A stretch of DNA of 64,000 bases from Alopecurus myosuroides (Eukaryota; Streptophyta; Magnoliopsida; Poales; Poaceae): assembly GCA_028641055.1 (NCBI GenBank), contig CM054062.1, positions 173,247,642 to 173,311,641 of the forward strand, read 5' to 3'. The translations under genes were made by a program, and so were the position numbers. Under the pieces are notes generated by a model. That model was not told the DNA's origin. It saw nothing but the letters and a program-made list of their open reading frames with translations, and did no database searches. Positions 45,244 to 55,918 of this stretch are shown piece after piece (the stretch's first letter is position 1; each line of letters starts with the position of its first letter).

Positions 45244-46614
45244 TGATGTCTACACACGCTTCTATTCTTGTAGACAGTATTGGGCATCCAAGTGCAGAGG
45301 TTTGTAGAACAGCAGCAAGTTTCCCTTAAGTGGATCACCCAAGGTTTATCAAACTCAGGGAGGTAGAGGTCAAAGATATCCCCCTCAAGCAACTCTGCAA
45401 TTAAGATACAAGAAGTCTCTTGTGTCCCCAACACACCCAATATACTTGTCAGGTATATAGGTGCACTAGTTCGGCAAAGATATAGTGAAATGCGAGTAAT
45501 ATGGATGGTTATAAGTAATAATAGCAATCTGAAATAAATATGGCAGCAAGCAAACATGTAGCATAACAGGCAGAAAACGGTGTTTCAATGCTTGGAAACA
45601 AGGCCTAAGGATCCCACTTTCAGTAGTGGACACTATCAACAATGATCACATAATTGAATAACTAAATATCTTCTCTTCACTATGATACTCTTAACCCTCT
45701 CCGGTTGGATAACGAACACTAATCATTGCGTAGGGATGCAAAAAGGCATTTCTTAAAGTAAGCGTTCCCATGTCTAGTTAACCCCACGCTATCACTATGA
45801 GAGCCCTAGAAGGTACTAGACAAACACCACAATTCATAGAGGAGACACACACGATGTGCACACTGTCACCTTCACACCGCGGGACAAGGTGACTCCAAAG
45901 TTCATATTAATAAAACACTTGAGTAGCACAAGATGAAGAGTAACATCTACTTATTCAACTAGATTACAAAGCTCACGGTCACATATAGATCACACCATGG
46001 GGGAGAGAGATGAACCACATAGCTACCGGTAGAGCCCTCAGCCTCAGGGGAGAACTACTCCCTCCTCATCAAAGGAGACCAACGGCGATGGAGATGCCGG
46101 TGGAGTCGATGGAGATGGTTCCGGGGGCACTTCCCCGTCCCGGCGGGGTGCAAGAACAAAGATCTGTTCGCCGAAACTTATCGGCGGCGGCGGTGGAGGT
46201 AGGATGTATTTTGTGGAAAAGGTCGATTATTTTAGGGTTTTCCCCCGGGGGAGTATAAATAGGCGAAAGGGCGCTTTTGGGGGTTGGCCAGGGAGGCCAG
46301 ACAACCAGGTGGCGCGGCCAGGGGTACCCGTGCCACCTTATGGTGTGGCCACCCTGTGGCCCCCCTGCGGGACTCTTTGGGACTTCTGGAAGCCTCCGGG
46401 GGAAATAGGAACTTCGGGATTCGTGGGGTCCAATTCCGAGAATATTTCCATAACAACTTTTCTGAAATAAAAAACAGCAGAAAACAGGGAACTGACACTT
46501 GGCATCTTGTTAATAGGTTAGTCTCGGAAAACGTGTAAAAAATTCTATAAAGAAGGGAGAAAACATGTAGCAATTGGCATAATGTCAACATGGAACATCA
46601 GAAATTATACATAC
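45244..46614 (-). repeat. Element 4 5' LTR (right copy), end truncated
   Basis: Runs from TGATGTCTAC to about GAAATTATACATAC. The left copy continues for about 20 more bases to GACGTATCA, so the terminus is missing here. About 22 bases of element 3 expected next to it are missing too. Confidence 0.88.
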
Positions 46615-47558
46615 ATGCAGGATTTTACTGGCTCACGGGAGGCAGAGACGCCAAAGATTTTGTCGAGAGGTGCACCGCCTGCCAGAAATTCCCGCCCAAA
46701 CCACACACACCGCCACAGAGCTACACATGATACCCATCTCTTGGACCTTTGCCCAATGGGGGCTCTACATGCTAGGACCGCTGCGTAAGTCAACGCCCAG
46801 AGGATACTCTCACCTGCTGGTCCCAGTCGACAAATTCACCAAATGGATAGAGGCCATGCCAGTCACGTCGCAACACGTCAAGTGCGCCGTGAGATTTCTC
46901 GATTCCATCGTGTGCAGGTTCGGTTTCCCACACAATATCATCACAGATAATGGGACCAACTTCACAACCAAGGAAACCCAAGCCTTCTGCAAGGAAAAAG
47001 GGATAACTCTCAGCTTCGCCTTTGTGGCTCACCCGCAAAACAACGACCAAGTCGAACGATCCAACGGATTAGTCTCGGCTGGCCTGAAGAAGAGGTTGTT
47101 CACCCGACTACACACATCAGCAGGGCATTGGGCTGAAGAACTACCATCGCTATTGTAGAGCCTGTGAACAACAGCAAACCGATCAACAAACTACACGCCA
47201 TTCTTCATGGTATACGGAGCCGAAGCCGTGCTACCCGAGGACGTCAAGTTTAGCACTCCGCGAGTCGTTGCATACAACAAAGAAGCTTCCAACAAGGCAC
47301 TCGCAGAAGATGTGGATGCGCTGGACGAGATCAGGGACATTGCCCTCGCAAGATCCAAAGTCTACCAGCAATCGCTGCGCAATCACCATAGTCGCCGCAT
47401 ACACCACAGATCCTTCGTGGTAGGTGACCTGGTGTTGCGACTCAAGCAAAACGAGGGACACAAGCTAGAGCCACCGTGGGAAGGGCCCTTCATAATACAT
47501 GAAGCCATCCCAGGAGGAGCCTACCGTTTGAAGAACCTGAAGACGGGGGGCATCTACT
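46615..47558 (+). pseudogene. Element 3 integrase, core and C-terminal part
   Basis: Follows element 4 with FYWLTGGRDAKDFVERCTAC. The first catalytic Asp, expected in WGLDMVGPL, is Tyr here (WGLYMLGPL). The second Asp is in ITDNGTNF and the Glu in DQVERSNG. Stops occur at 47156-47158 and nearby. The C-terminal part PPWEGPFIIHEAIPGGAYRL is open until the CACTA insertion at 47559, and the last codons (NPWNVAHLRKFYP) are at 56363-56405. Confidence 0.87.
47556..47558. repeat. CACTA target site duplication, left
   Basis: ACT before the left terminus; ACT again at 56360-56362. Three bases is the rule for CACTA elements. Confidence 0.92.
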
Positions 47559-47765
47559 CACTAGTGGAAACAAGGGCTTTAGTCCCGGTTCGTAGGCCCC
47601 ATTTGTCCCGGTTGTGCAACCGGGACAGGGCATCCGGGACAAATACCCCTCCCCATTGGTCCCGGTTGTGCCAGGACCCGGGACAAATGGGGCTGACCAC
47701 GTGGCGCGTGCGCTGGAACCTGGCCAGGGCTATTAGTCCCGGTTCTCAATACGACCCGGGATGCA
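47559..47765. repeat. CACTA left terminus and subterminal repeats
   Basis: TIR followed by several copies of TTTAGTCCCGGTT, GTCCCGGTTGTGCAACCGGG and CCCGGGACAAAT in both orientations. In En/Spm such repeats bind the element's own DNA-binding protein. Confidence 0.85.
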
Positions 47766-48025
47766 TGCCCCTTCTGCCGCGGCAGGGCTTTTGCCCTTTT
47801 CTCTGCCGCGGCAGAAATTTACAATTTCCGTTTTTTGGCCCCCCAGACTTCCTGGCGGCCCCTCCCCGGACCTCGAGAAGAGGGGAGCCTCGGTGGACCC
47901 TCCACGGAGCTCCCGGATTGCACGAGTGAATAAGTATATAAAGCAGAATAAGAAACACTTATATTACGGAAGCAAAGTATATCGAGCATATTACATGACC
48001 GATGGAGTATTACAAAATCAAACTT

Positions 48026-51000
48026 AGTTCCAACCGGAGGCATGGTACTCTCCATCTACGTTTATGACCTCTGCATCTAAGAAGCCCGCAATTTCCTCCT
48101 GAATTGCTCGTATGCGGTCCCTTGGTAGAAGACCGTCCCGAAGCCGTTCGATCTAATATAAAGAAGAGTGGTCACTAAAATATATGAAACTAAGTAACTA
48201 AAATAGATAGTAATAAGAATAATTGACGACTAACGTACATGAAGTTGCTTTAAATTTCTGCCCTTGGGAGATGTCGTCTGACGAATGAACTCGCAAACGT
48301 AGTATCCACACAAGTTATTCCCGTCTCCTTGTTGCAAGCACTTTACGAGAAGATTGTTTCAATCAAAATAATAATCAACCAGGCATGATAATGGTATCGA
48401 CACTAGAATCAAGGAGATGGGCGCGGATCTAGATAGTACTTACTTGCACAACATCAAATGTAAGCTTTTTTTCCCATTCACCGGGAGACTTCTTTATGAA
48501 CCTCTTCCAAACCCTACCCGAGAAAGAAAAAGAATAAAAAGAGTTAGTAATTACTTGATATCCGAAAATGAAACATAGTAGTCGATATATTGCCATATAT
48601 AAATACTGAAATTAATAAAGATTGAAATTACCGCTGGATCATTTCCTGCATGTCAGCCCACATTGAGAGGGGTTTACGTTTTGGGTCCATTACAATTACT
48701 TTTCCTTTGTCAATTTGGAAGATTAGCAGAATATAGTGGAAGCTGCGCACGCAGAACTCATCAATTATACAGTGAACATCGAGTAAGGAAAACAGAATGT
48801 TTACAACAGAGTAACACACTTACTTGAAGTTGTAAGGAAATAGTATTTCCCGTCGGTGTTGGTTAAATATTATTGCGCTCAGAATATTATTTTCTGTATC
48901 CTTGGGAGATTGCCGAAGAGTCTTTTCATAAATAATATTTGGATCAATGAACCCAATATCATAGATTCCACCTCTTTTGCATTCGAGAATCTTCATTCTG
49001 CAATTATAATATATGAGTGTACTATATATATATATATGAATATGCAATTGAATGAGGTGAGCTAGAGAAATAAGTGCTTACAGACAATAGGCACTAAGGA
49101 TAGATTTGTCGAGGGCCTGCTGCTGGTATAACTGAAACAATTCCTCAAATTGAATCATAACATATCCATTTCCATTTCCATAGTGCTCGTCCTTAACGTT
49201 GAGACATATCCAGTCCATAGATTCCTCAACGGCTTCCATATACCAACTATGCACTCTTCGCATTTTCGTTGGTAGATCCTTTATCTCCTCGGGTTTGACA
49301 AGAGACTTCCCGTACTGGTATTTGTACGCACATTCAGCTGCGGGGAAGTAGTTCACTGTTTGCATATTCTCAGCAATGGACAAACCCGCATCAGCTGCCT
49401 TGTCTGCGTACAGTGTTATAAACTCCGGATCAATATGCTCGTCAGCAATATTAGTGCTTGGCCCCACCTGGGTATTGGAAATCACTTTGAGCGGGGACGT
49501 GGATTGTTTTTTCTGCTCTCCGAGCTGAGCAACTGATTTTCCCTTTTTCCCGCTTGCGCTACTACTCTTCGTCGACCGCACCATTTCCTGGTGTGACTTC
49601 AGAATAGAGCGGTCATAGTCAGATGACAGCCTCGGCTCGGGTTGATGAAGAGTCTTCACCATTTTCCAAGCTCGTTCTATCTCTTCTTCGGTCTCGGGGA
49701 AATCTGGCTTTTGCTTCTCCTTCCGCTTTGATTTCCACGCCTCGTATTGGTCCTTTGCGATTTTCTGGTTTTCCTCGGGAGTATAGTCGTAAGGTAACTT
49801 GGGTACCTCTTTTGGTACCTTCGGGAGGGGTGACCGTTGACGTTTCGGTGATTTTTTACGTTTCGGCAGAAACTTAGTGGGCGGAGAAGGCTGACGCGGC
49901 GGCGTAGGCGACCGCGCTGGAGACGTGCACGACGTAGGCGACCGTGCCGGAGACGGCATGCGTTGCGAAGACGACCGCGCTGGAGACTTTTGCGCTGGAG
50001 AAAGGCGAGGATTCGATGGCTTTGCCGTCTGATTTGTGAGCACAATGCATTCCTTTAGCCATAAAACGGTCAAGTTCTTGGCTTCTCCGAGTTCAGTCAA
50101 CTCTTCGTCTTCAACTTCAGGAAAATCAAGCTTTACCCGCTCGAATCCGTTGACAACTTCATCGACCCCAACAACAGCGTAGCCCCGTGGAACCGGAAGA
50201 GTATGGTGAGTTGGTTCGTTGCCAATTGGTAAGACATAGCCGGCCGCCGCCTTGATGGTTATATTGACGACCTTCACGTGGAGCTCACAGGATGTCATTT
50301 CCGTGATCTCATCCACCGGGTGAATCATCGGCGGTGCATCATCACCCGGTAGCTGCGTGGACGCAACGCTGCTTTTGCGATGAGAATGTGCGGCGTCGGG
50401 AGCCTCGACTTCAACTTCTACCATGTGTACTGATGCGCCGGTAGACACTATCTGCTGGCTAAGTGTGTTAATTTGGTCCTGCTGCTTCTTTCCTACATCC
50501 TGTGTCAGTTTTACCATTTCTTCAAGTTGACGCCTCCAGTTTGCCTGATTCTCTGCTTGAGCTGCCTCCTTGTCCTTTTTACGTTGACGGCTTCTATCTG
50601 GGTATAACTTTCTGGTGGAGTCAAACGCAACACTCCACGGAGGAGTGCCTTTTGTGCCTCGTGTACGCCCTGCGTGTTCCTTATTCCCGAGGGCTCGTGT
50701 GAGCTCGTCGTTCTCTCTATCTGGCACGAACTTCCCATCTTTAACGTCCTTTATTGCGTCTCTCAGCTTCTCTATGGGTAGAGGACTCTCTTTATGCCTT
50801 AGGTTATATATTGCTTTTCCTTCGGCGTCCAACGTGCCCCCATGCCCGTAGAACCATGACCTTGTCCGCTCGACCCACAAGAACGGCTCGGGAGTGATCC
50901 CCTTCTGAAGCAGGTTGTTCTCCCATGTCTCCCACTTGGGACTGGAACCCTTGTAGCCACCTTGCCCCATAACATGGTGATATACCTTTTTGGCGGCGTT

Positions 51001-52343
51001 TTTCTCATTTGTTTTTGTCCTTTCCAGTTCATTCTCTGCCAGCTTGTACTTCACGAAGTCTGCCCATACGGGTTTTATTTTCTCATACCCTTGAGTGAAA
51101 TCAGGAGTCTTGTTCTTCTTAACATAATCAAGATTCAATCTTTTCTTCCAGTTTTTGAATTGCTCGGCCATCTTTTTCAGGGTCCACGCTTTGACCTTTT
51201 CCCGTATCTCATGTTTCATTTTAGTAACATCGGCCTCATTCACAGCCGCTTCATTCTCGTCCACCTCCGGCACGGGTAAATTGAAATTAGCCAAAAAATT
51301 TGAGAAAAGATGATCTTTGGCTATTTTGCCGACATATGAAATTCCTTGTTTCCGTGGATCTTTTGGCTTATTCCACTCATTAACAGTGATCGGGATGTGA
51401 TCTCTAACTAGCACTCCGCATTGCTTCACAAATTTTTGGGCAACATCAGCGGGAAGCTCGGGTGCGCCGTCTGCTGCGATCGTGTCGATCCTGTATCTTT
51501 CTGTATCTTTCAACTATATATGCACCTCGGAGCCGGTGTTTGTAACTTGTATGGTTCCACCGGAGCCGTCGGCTGCTCCCATATCGGAGCCGTTGGCTTC
51601 TCCCTCATCGGAGTCGTCTCCCTGGGTGAGCACCGGATCTCCCTCACCGGAGTCGTTCATCCACTGGCTCACATCGTTCTCTACGTCGGGCCCGCGGATT
51701 AAACCCTCGATCATATTTTCGGCATCTTCGTCTCTTGGCTCCATACTATACAAAAAGAGTAAGTATATATTTCAGATCAATTTCATTAAAATTGCTTATA
51801 CATAATAATTAACTAATGATCAATTATTTTCATCAAAATTGTTTATAGATAATACACAAAAAGAGCAACATATTCATGAAATATTTAAACGTACGATAAC
51901 ATTTCTAGCATTCTTAAATTTATAACACTATCTTAATTAAATTTTCTAACATTCATAATTAATAATTCCAACATACAAATCTAAAATTTCTAACATTCTT
52001 AAATTTCCTATATCAATTCTAAACGTACAAATCTAAAATTTCTAACATTCATAACTAATAATTCTAACATTCTTAAATTTCCTATATCAATTCTAAACGT
52101 ACAAATCTAAAATTTCTAAGTCTAATCTAAAATTTCTAACATTCACAACTAATAATTCTAACATTCTTAAATTTCCTATATCAATTCTAAACAAATCTAA
52201 AGTTAATAAGTCTAATCTAAAATTTCTAACATTCATAAACTAATAATTCTAACATTTGTAACACTAATAAAAAACAGTAATTAAGTAAAAAAAGAAAAAA
52301 ACAAAAAAGGCCCCGGGCTAGGGCGAGATGGAGGCAGGCCTTA
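48026..52343 (-). pseudogene. CACTA gene with C-terminal Ulp1-like (C48) protease
   Basis: Minus-strand gene. A leader intron runs from donor GTAAGG near 52343 to an acceptor at about 51752. The main exon (about 51751-49082) starts MEPRDEDAENMIEGLIRG and encodes some 890 residues: Lys/Glu-rich N-terminal region, then Pro/Ser/Arg repeats of the SPARSPT type. Smaller exons follow at about 48996-48829, 48763-48650, 48518-48447, 48345-48238 and 48154-48026. Together they give a C48 cysteine-protease fold: His in FHYILLIF, Asp in VIVMDPKRK, Gln in LQQGDGNN and the catalytic Cys in LCGYYVCEFIR, ending NVDGEYHASGWN. Ulp1-like genes are frequent in plant CACTA elements. One in-frame TAG (51514-51516) splits the main exon after 77 residues; otherwise it looks intact. 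Confidence 0.75.
51780..52260. repeat. AT-rich tandem repeats in the leader intron
   Basis: Repeated words such as AATTTCTAACATTCATAA, TTCTTAAATTTCCTATATCA and TTCTAAACGTACAAATCT, arranged in units of about 60-80 bp. They fill the intron between the GC-rich leader exon and the main exon. Confidence 0.8.
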
Positions 52344-52850
52344 CCTCCTCTCGGGGCAGCGGCGGGCCGGCGGCGCGGGGCAGCAGCGGCGCGGGGCGGT
52401 GGAGGCCGGCGCGAGACAGGATCGAGGGCGGGTGCGCAGAGGAGGACGCCGACGGGGGCGAGGGGCGGCGCGACCAAGGGGAGGCACCGCAGAGGAGGAC
52501 GGGGGCGAGGGGCGGCGCGGGTGCGCGCGACGGGACCGAGGGGCGGCGCCGCACAGGAGGACGCCGACGGGGCGAGGGGTGGCGCGGGGGCGACGCGACC
52601 GAGGGACGGCGCGAGTGCGCGCGACGGGACCGAGGGGCGGCGCCGCAGAGGAGGACGCCGACGGGGCGAGGGGCGGCGCGGGGGCGACGCGACCGAGGGG
52701 CGGCGCGGGTGCGACGGGACCGAGGGGCGGCACCACAGAGGAGGACGCCGACGGGGGCGAGGGGCGGCGCGGGGGGACGGAAAAAATGGGCAGCCTGGCG
52801 GCGTCGATTTCGTCCCTGCGCGCGGTCTGGAACTGGGAGGGACGGTGACG
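52344..52850. repeat. GC-rich CpG-dense tandem repeats, leader exon
   Basis: Imperfect units with GAGGACGCCGACGGGG at about 52440, 52556, 52651 and 52741 and GAGGGGCGGCGCGG between. The sequence is open in most frames on both strands because stop codons are rare at this composition, so none of these ORFs is called. It ends next to the minus-strand donor at 52343 and begins just downstream of a minus-strand TATATA at 52853-52860, so it is most likely the leader exon of the Ulp1 gene. Confidence 0.7.
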
Positions 52851-52852
52851 TG

Positions 52853-52950
52853 TATATATCTATCTAGCATCCGTCCTGGTTGGTGGCAACAACCGGGATG
52901 AAAGCCTCTTTCGTCCCGGTTGGTGGCAACAACCGGGACGAAAGACCCGG
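52853..52950 (-). promoter_or_regulatory. Putative promoter of the Ulp1 gene with CACTA-type hairpins
   Basis: TATATATC-like TATA text at 52853-52860. Immediately upstream on the minus strand are two copies of CCCGGTTGTTGCCACCAACC, the same kind of inverted word as in the element termini. Confidence 0.5.
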
Positions 52951-53231
52951 CTGGTCGGGCGCCGGGACCAGAAGTACTTTTGGGCCGGGCGCGCCAATTG
53001 TTTTAGCGCCAAAATTTGAATATCTTAAATATGCACGTGAATAACTTCTATATACTTTCAAATTTGAAAAAAATTACAACATGAAAATTGTTTGAATTTG
53101 CATAACTAATTCAAATCCGTTTTCTGTTTACCTAAATAATTATTCTAACTATTCAAACTATTAACTATTTCACTATTTGCAATTAATTTAAATATAAATA
53201 TGTTAGATTGTTTTAAAATTAGTAATAATTA

Positions 53232-53400
53232 CATTAAACAGAAAATAGACGTGCTAGCGCGCCGCAGTGTCGCCAGAATACAAATTTCTTTTATTAAAAG
53301 AGAAAACAAACGAATACCGAGGGGGATGTGGTAAACATTCTTTTCTGCCGTGCTCGAACGCCGTGGAAGCCGGTGGTGATGTTCCCGTGCACATTACTAC
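53232..53400 (-). pseudogene. Deleted second copy of the AP2/ERF gene
   Basis: Read on the minus strand from 53400: NITTGFHGVRARQ, matching NNTTGFRGVRSRQ of the intact copy, then MFT, a jump over about 26 bases, the IPLG codons, and then 3'-flank sequence (AATAAAAGAAATTTGTATTC...GCGCGCTAGCACGTCTATTTTCTG) matching the flank of the intact gene at 55186-55275. At DNA level the stretch near 53357-53381 agrees with 55843-55867 at about 21 of 25 bases. So a duplicated AP2 passenger has lost most of its coding region. Confidence 0.7.
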
Positions 53401-53579
53401 CCGAGCTCAAAGTGAACACTGACCCAAGCATGCATTCTGTATCCTTAATGAAGCCATATTTATCATAGTGCTAATACCATATACTGTATCTGCACATATA
53501 TTTAAGATTTACCATGTACTGTCGTGTGTATTGTCGAATGAATACGGAACACTTATTTTAGCCCTGCACTCAGTTTTGC

Positions 53580-54005
53580 ACATTCATTGAACAGGTGGTA
53601 CCTCCTCACTGAGCCAAGCATACAATGAAGCCAGCGGATGAAGCTCAGATTTGGGCAAACATACTGGCTGATCCTCGATGTCGAATGTGTTAAAGGGGGA
53701 TGAATGTGTTAAACACTGACCCAAATACAATGAAGCCAGCGGATGAATGTGTTAAAGGGGGATGAATGTGTTAAACACTGACCCAAATGCACGGCAGGAC
53801 GTATGATGTCGAATCCGAATGTTTTGTATTTGCTCGATAAACTGAATATATGATGTATCAAACCTTAAAGGGGTGTAGAACAAAACAAACGGTATCGCCA
53901 TCATACAGCCCAACCGTGGCTACTGGGTGCATATATGCATACCAAATGCACGGCTGGACGTATGATGGCGAATCCGGATGTTTTGTATTTGGGAGATGAA
54001 CTGAC
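53580..54005. repeat. Tandem and direct repeats between passenger genes
   Basis: GATGAATGTGTTAAACACTGACCC recurs around 53700 and 53762 within a unit of about 62 bp. A second repeat starting CAAATGCACGGC(A/T)GGACGTATGATG occurs at about 53785 and 53943. No coding potential. Confidence 0.75.
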
Positions 54006-54261
54006 CGGTGTATGAAGCTGGGCTATATATAGGGTCCTCTGGCTCACAAAGTGTTGAGCTAGGGTTTTGATCCAACGGTTAAGAAACACCTCATCCAACG
54101 GCTCACAGCAGCTCGAAAGAAACACACCGTAGCCCTGATCGAACGGCTCACAACAGCTCGAAAAATACACACCCGGATCCAACGACTCACGAGCGCTTGA
54201 AAGAAACACATGATCCGTGTGATTCTATCTGGTTGGTCCAAACGAAACCCTAATTCCCATT

Positions 54262-54365
54262 TAGTCCCGGTTGGTGTCCCCAACCGGGACCAAAGGGATG
54301 ATCCGTTTCCCAATGAAACCCTAACCCATTTAGTCCCGGTTGGTGTCCCCAACCGGGACTAAAGG
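54262..54365. repeat. Two CACTA-type hairpins before the 182-codon ORF
   Basis: Two inverted repeats of TTTAGTCCCGGTTGG and its complement, separated by TGTCC. The second is perfect (arms 54329-54343 and 54349-54363). They are some 15-120 bases upstream of the TATA box of the next ORF. Confidence 0.8.
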
Positions 54366-54378
54366 GATGTTTTCTTCT

Positions 54379-54390
54379 CGCTATATATAT
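54379..54390 (+). promoter_or_regulatory. TATA box of the 182-codon ORF
   Basis: CTATATATATGT, about 60 bases before the ATG at 54443, just downstream of the hairpins. Suitable spacing for a short plant 5' leader. Confidence 0.55.
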
Positions 54391-54442
54391 GTATGCATTG
54401 CCACACCATTGGCATAAACACATACAAACTCACCACTCTCTC

Positions 54443-54988
54443 ATGGCTTCTACCGTACCCACTCTAACATTCATCCAGGCGGAGGCACTTTCCGCCTCGA
54501 ACTACCTCTGCCCGTGCGGCTACAATGTTCCCGCCGGTTGGATGCTGAGCGCCGGAGGAGTGCCGGTCCCTCCTCTTCCTCAAGGTGTGGCGCGTCGGGC
54601 GGCCATCACGAACCACTACTACCACGAGCTCACGCCGGAGCAGCGGAGGAATCCCAGTTGGCATCCCGATAACCAGCATACTTGGGATGCCTTCTTCATC
54701 AATCGGCGTGAGAGGGAGCTCGCCAGGTATGAGGAGGACGGTCTGCCTCCTGGGAACTTTCACGAGGCCGGTCGTCGGCTATGGTGGTCCGGCCGGACTC
54801 TACAGAGCGTCATGGACTACATCAGGGCCGGCGATATCCCCCGCCTGCGCTACCCTCAGGCCCAGTCCTGGAGTCGTGATCCTCCGAGGGAGTGCAGAGC
54901 ACCGTCAGACGATAGTGACGACGACGGCGGCGGCGAGTACGACGACTACGAGTACATGTACTATAGGCCTAGGCAGGAGTATGACTAG
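54443..54988 (+). CDS. Passenger ORF of unknown function, 182 codons
   Basis: Starts MASTVPTLTFIQAEALSAS (chosen over the ATG at 54389, which would overlap the TATA box). Features: a Cys pair YLCPCGYNVPAGWML, a Pro-rich GGVPVPPLPQGV, a Trp-rich central part (NPSWHPDNQHTWDAFFINRR, GRRLWWSGRTLQSVMDYIR) and an acidic Asp/Glu/Tyr tail. The frame is uninterrupted. I do not recognise a domain in Pfam terms. It lies tail to tail with the AP2 ORF in the CACTA element; I recall similar WHPDN/GRRxWWS proteins near such AP2 genes in wheat-type genomes, so both may form a passenger pair. Function unknown. Confidence 0.6.
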   Translation: MASTVPTLTFIQAEALSASNYLCPCGYNVPAGWMLSAGGVPVPPLPQGVARRAAITNHYYHELTPEQRRNPSWHPDNQHTWDAFFINRRERELARYEEDGLPPGNFHEAGRRLWWSGRTLQSVMDYIRAGDIPRLRYPQAQSWSRDPPRECRAPSDDSDDDGGGEYDDYEYMYYRPRQEYD

Positions 54989-55278
54989 TAGATCGATGCA
55001 CTTTTGCCATTATGTACTGCCTTGTTTATTTAGATCTATGCTCTCTGTTTAGATTTAGATCCAATCTTGCCATTATGTGTACTGTGCCTTGTTTATCTAT
55101 CGAAATGCATGTCCCCCTCTTTTTAACGTCTATCGAAATGCCATTAGATGTCTGAATCCAACCAATCAGGAAAAATCACACGGAAAACAGAAAACAGACG
55201 AGCTAGAGGGCCACTGTTTCCCGGAATACAACAAATTATTTTATTAAACAGCCAACAGAAAACAGACGCGCTAGCGCG
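54989..55278. other. Shared 3' region of the two passenger ORFs
   Basis: Intergenic space between convergent ORFs. It contains two direct copies of ACAGAAAACAGACG(A/C)GCTAG (about 55186 and 55252) around an AATAAAATAA word on the minus strand, a likely polyadenylation signal for the AP2 gene. Confidence 0.5.
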
Positions 55279-55881
55279 CTACTCCTCGTCCTCGTCGTCA
55301 TCGGTGACCTCCTCGTCGTCGGAGGAGGTGCATGATGGTATTTCCGAGATAGGCCCCCACCTCGGATCGTCGGAGGCCCAGACTTCGCCGGCGTGGTCGG
55401 CCCGACGGAGCTCTTGCAGCGCCTTCGACCTTGCCTCCCGAGCGGCATCTAACTCGAGGTGGCGTTCGAGGCGCCGCTCCGCCCGCTCAGCCGCGCGGGT
55501 CTGCCATAGCTCCCCGTCGGCGCTCTCCTCACCCGGATTGTTTCGGTAATACTCGCGGACCACGCGGTCGTCCCTGGCGTCGACTAGGCCCTGAAACGCG
55601 CGGTGCCTGAGGTGGCGGTGGTCGGCGGCAGTGACGATCTGCGGCGTCGGCGCCCTGGCCTCCGCTTCCCAGAGGGTGTTGTGGTTGTTAAAGTTCATCA
55701 ACGACCGCGGGCGGCTGAGGCGCCAGGCCGCCGCGTCCCAAGCGCGGGCGGCCTCCGACGCCGTCGCAAAGGAGCCGAGGGGGATGCGGTCATCCCCGAA
55801 GCGGATAGTCGCGGTGAACATTCCGTTCTGCCGCGATCGGACGCCGCGGAAACCGGTAGTGTTGTTCCTCCTCGGAGGCAT
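55279..55881 (-). CDS. AP2/ERF-domain protein carried by the CACTA element
   Basis: Start ATG at 55881 (MPPRRNNTTGFRGVRSRQNG), 200 residues. One AP2/ERF DNA-binding domain at about residues 10-63: GFRGVR, the strand-like MFTATIRFGDDRIPLGSF and the helix EAARAWDAAAWRLSRPR ending LMNF. The usual YRGVR is FRGVR and RAYD is RAWD. The rest is Arg/Glu-rich, probably helical, with an acidic Ser/Asp/Glu tail. A TATAAA box lies on the minus strand about 40 bases upstream, inside the longest possible reading frame, which is why the internal ATG is chosen. AP2/ERF proteins are plant transcription factors acting in the nucleus; whether this one regulates host or transposon genes is unknown. The frame is intact. 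Confidence 0.75.
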   Translation of the reverse strand: MPPRRNNTTGFRGVRSRQNGMFTATIRFGDDRIPLGSFATASEAARAWDAAAWRLSRPRSLMNFNNHNTLWEAEARAPTPQIVTAADHRHLRHRAFQGLVDARDDRVVREYYRNNPGEESADGELWQTRAAERAERRLERHLELDAAREARSKALQELRRADHAGEVWASDDPRWGPISEIPSCTSSDDEEVTDDDEDEE

Positions 55882-55918
55882 GGTGGTGGCACGACGGTGC
55901 GTGGAGTGGAGGCGCGGC

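Larger units (their letters stand above)
40000..46614 (-). mobile_element. Non-autonomous LTR element 4 (LARD-like)
   Basis: Two LTRs of about 1.35 kb (40000-41345 and 45244-46614) flank a 3.9-kb internal region with no gag, protease, RT or integrase. On the minus strand the LTR starts TGATACGTCTCCAACG, a start I know from very common Triticeae elements. PBS and PPT are in the right places. The only gene-like feature is a 301-codon ORF (44974-44069). It sits inside the integrase zinc finger of element 3. LTR divergence is about 5%. The right end has lost roughly 20 bases of LTR. Confidence 0.9.

Noticed and set aside
52328..52901. Long overlapping ORFs on both strands
   Set aside because: Extreme GC content with very few stop codons and tandem repeats makes several frames open at once; no protein family is visible.
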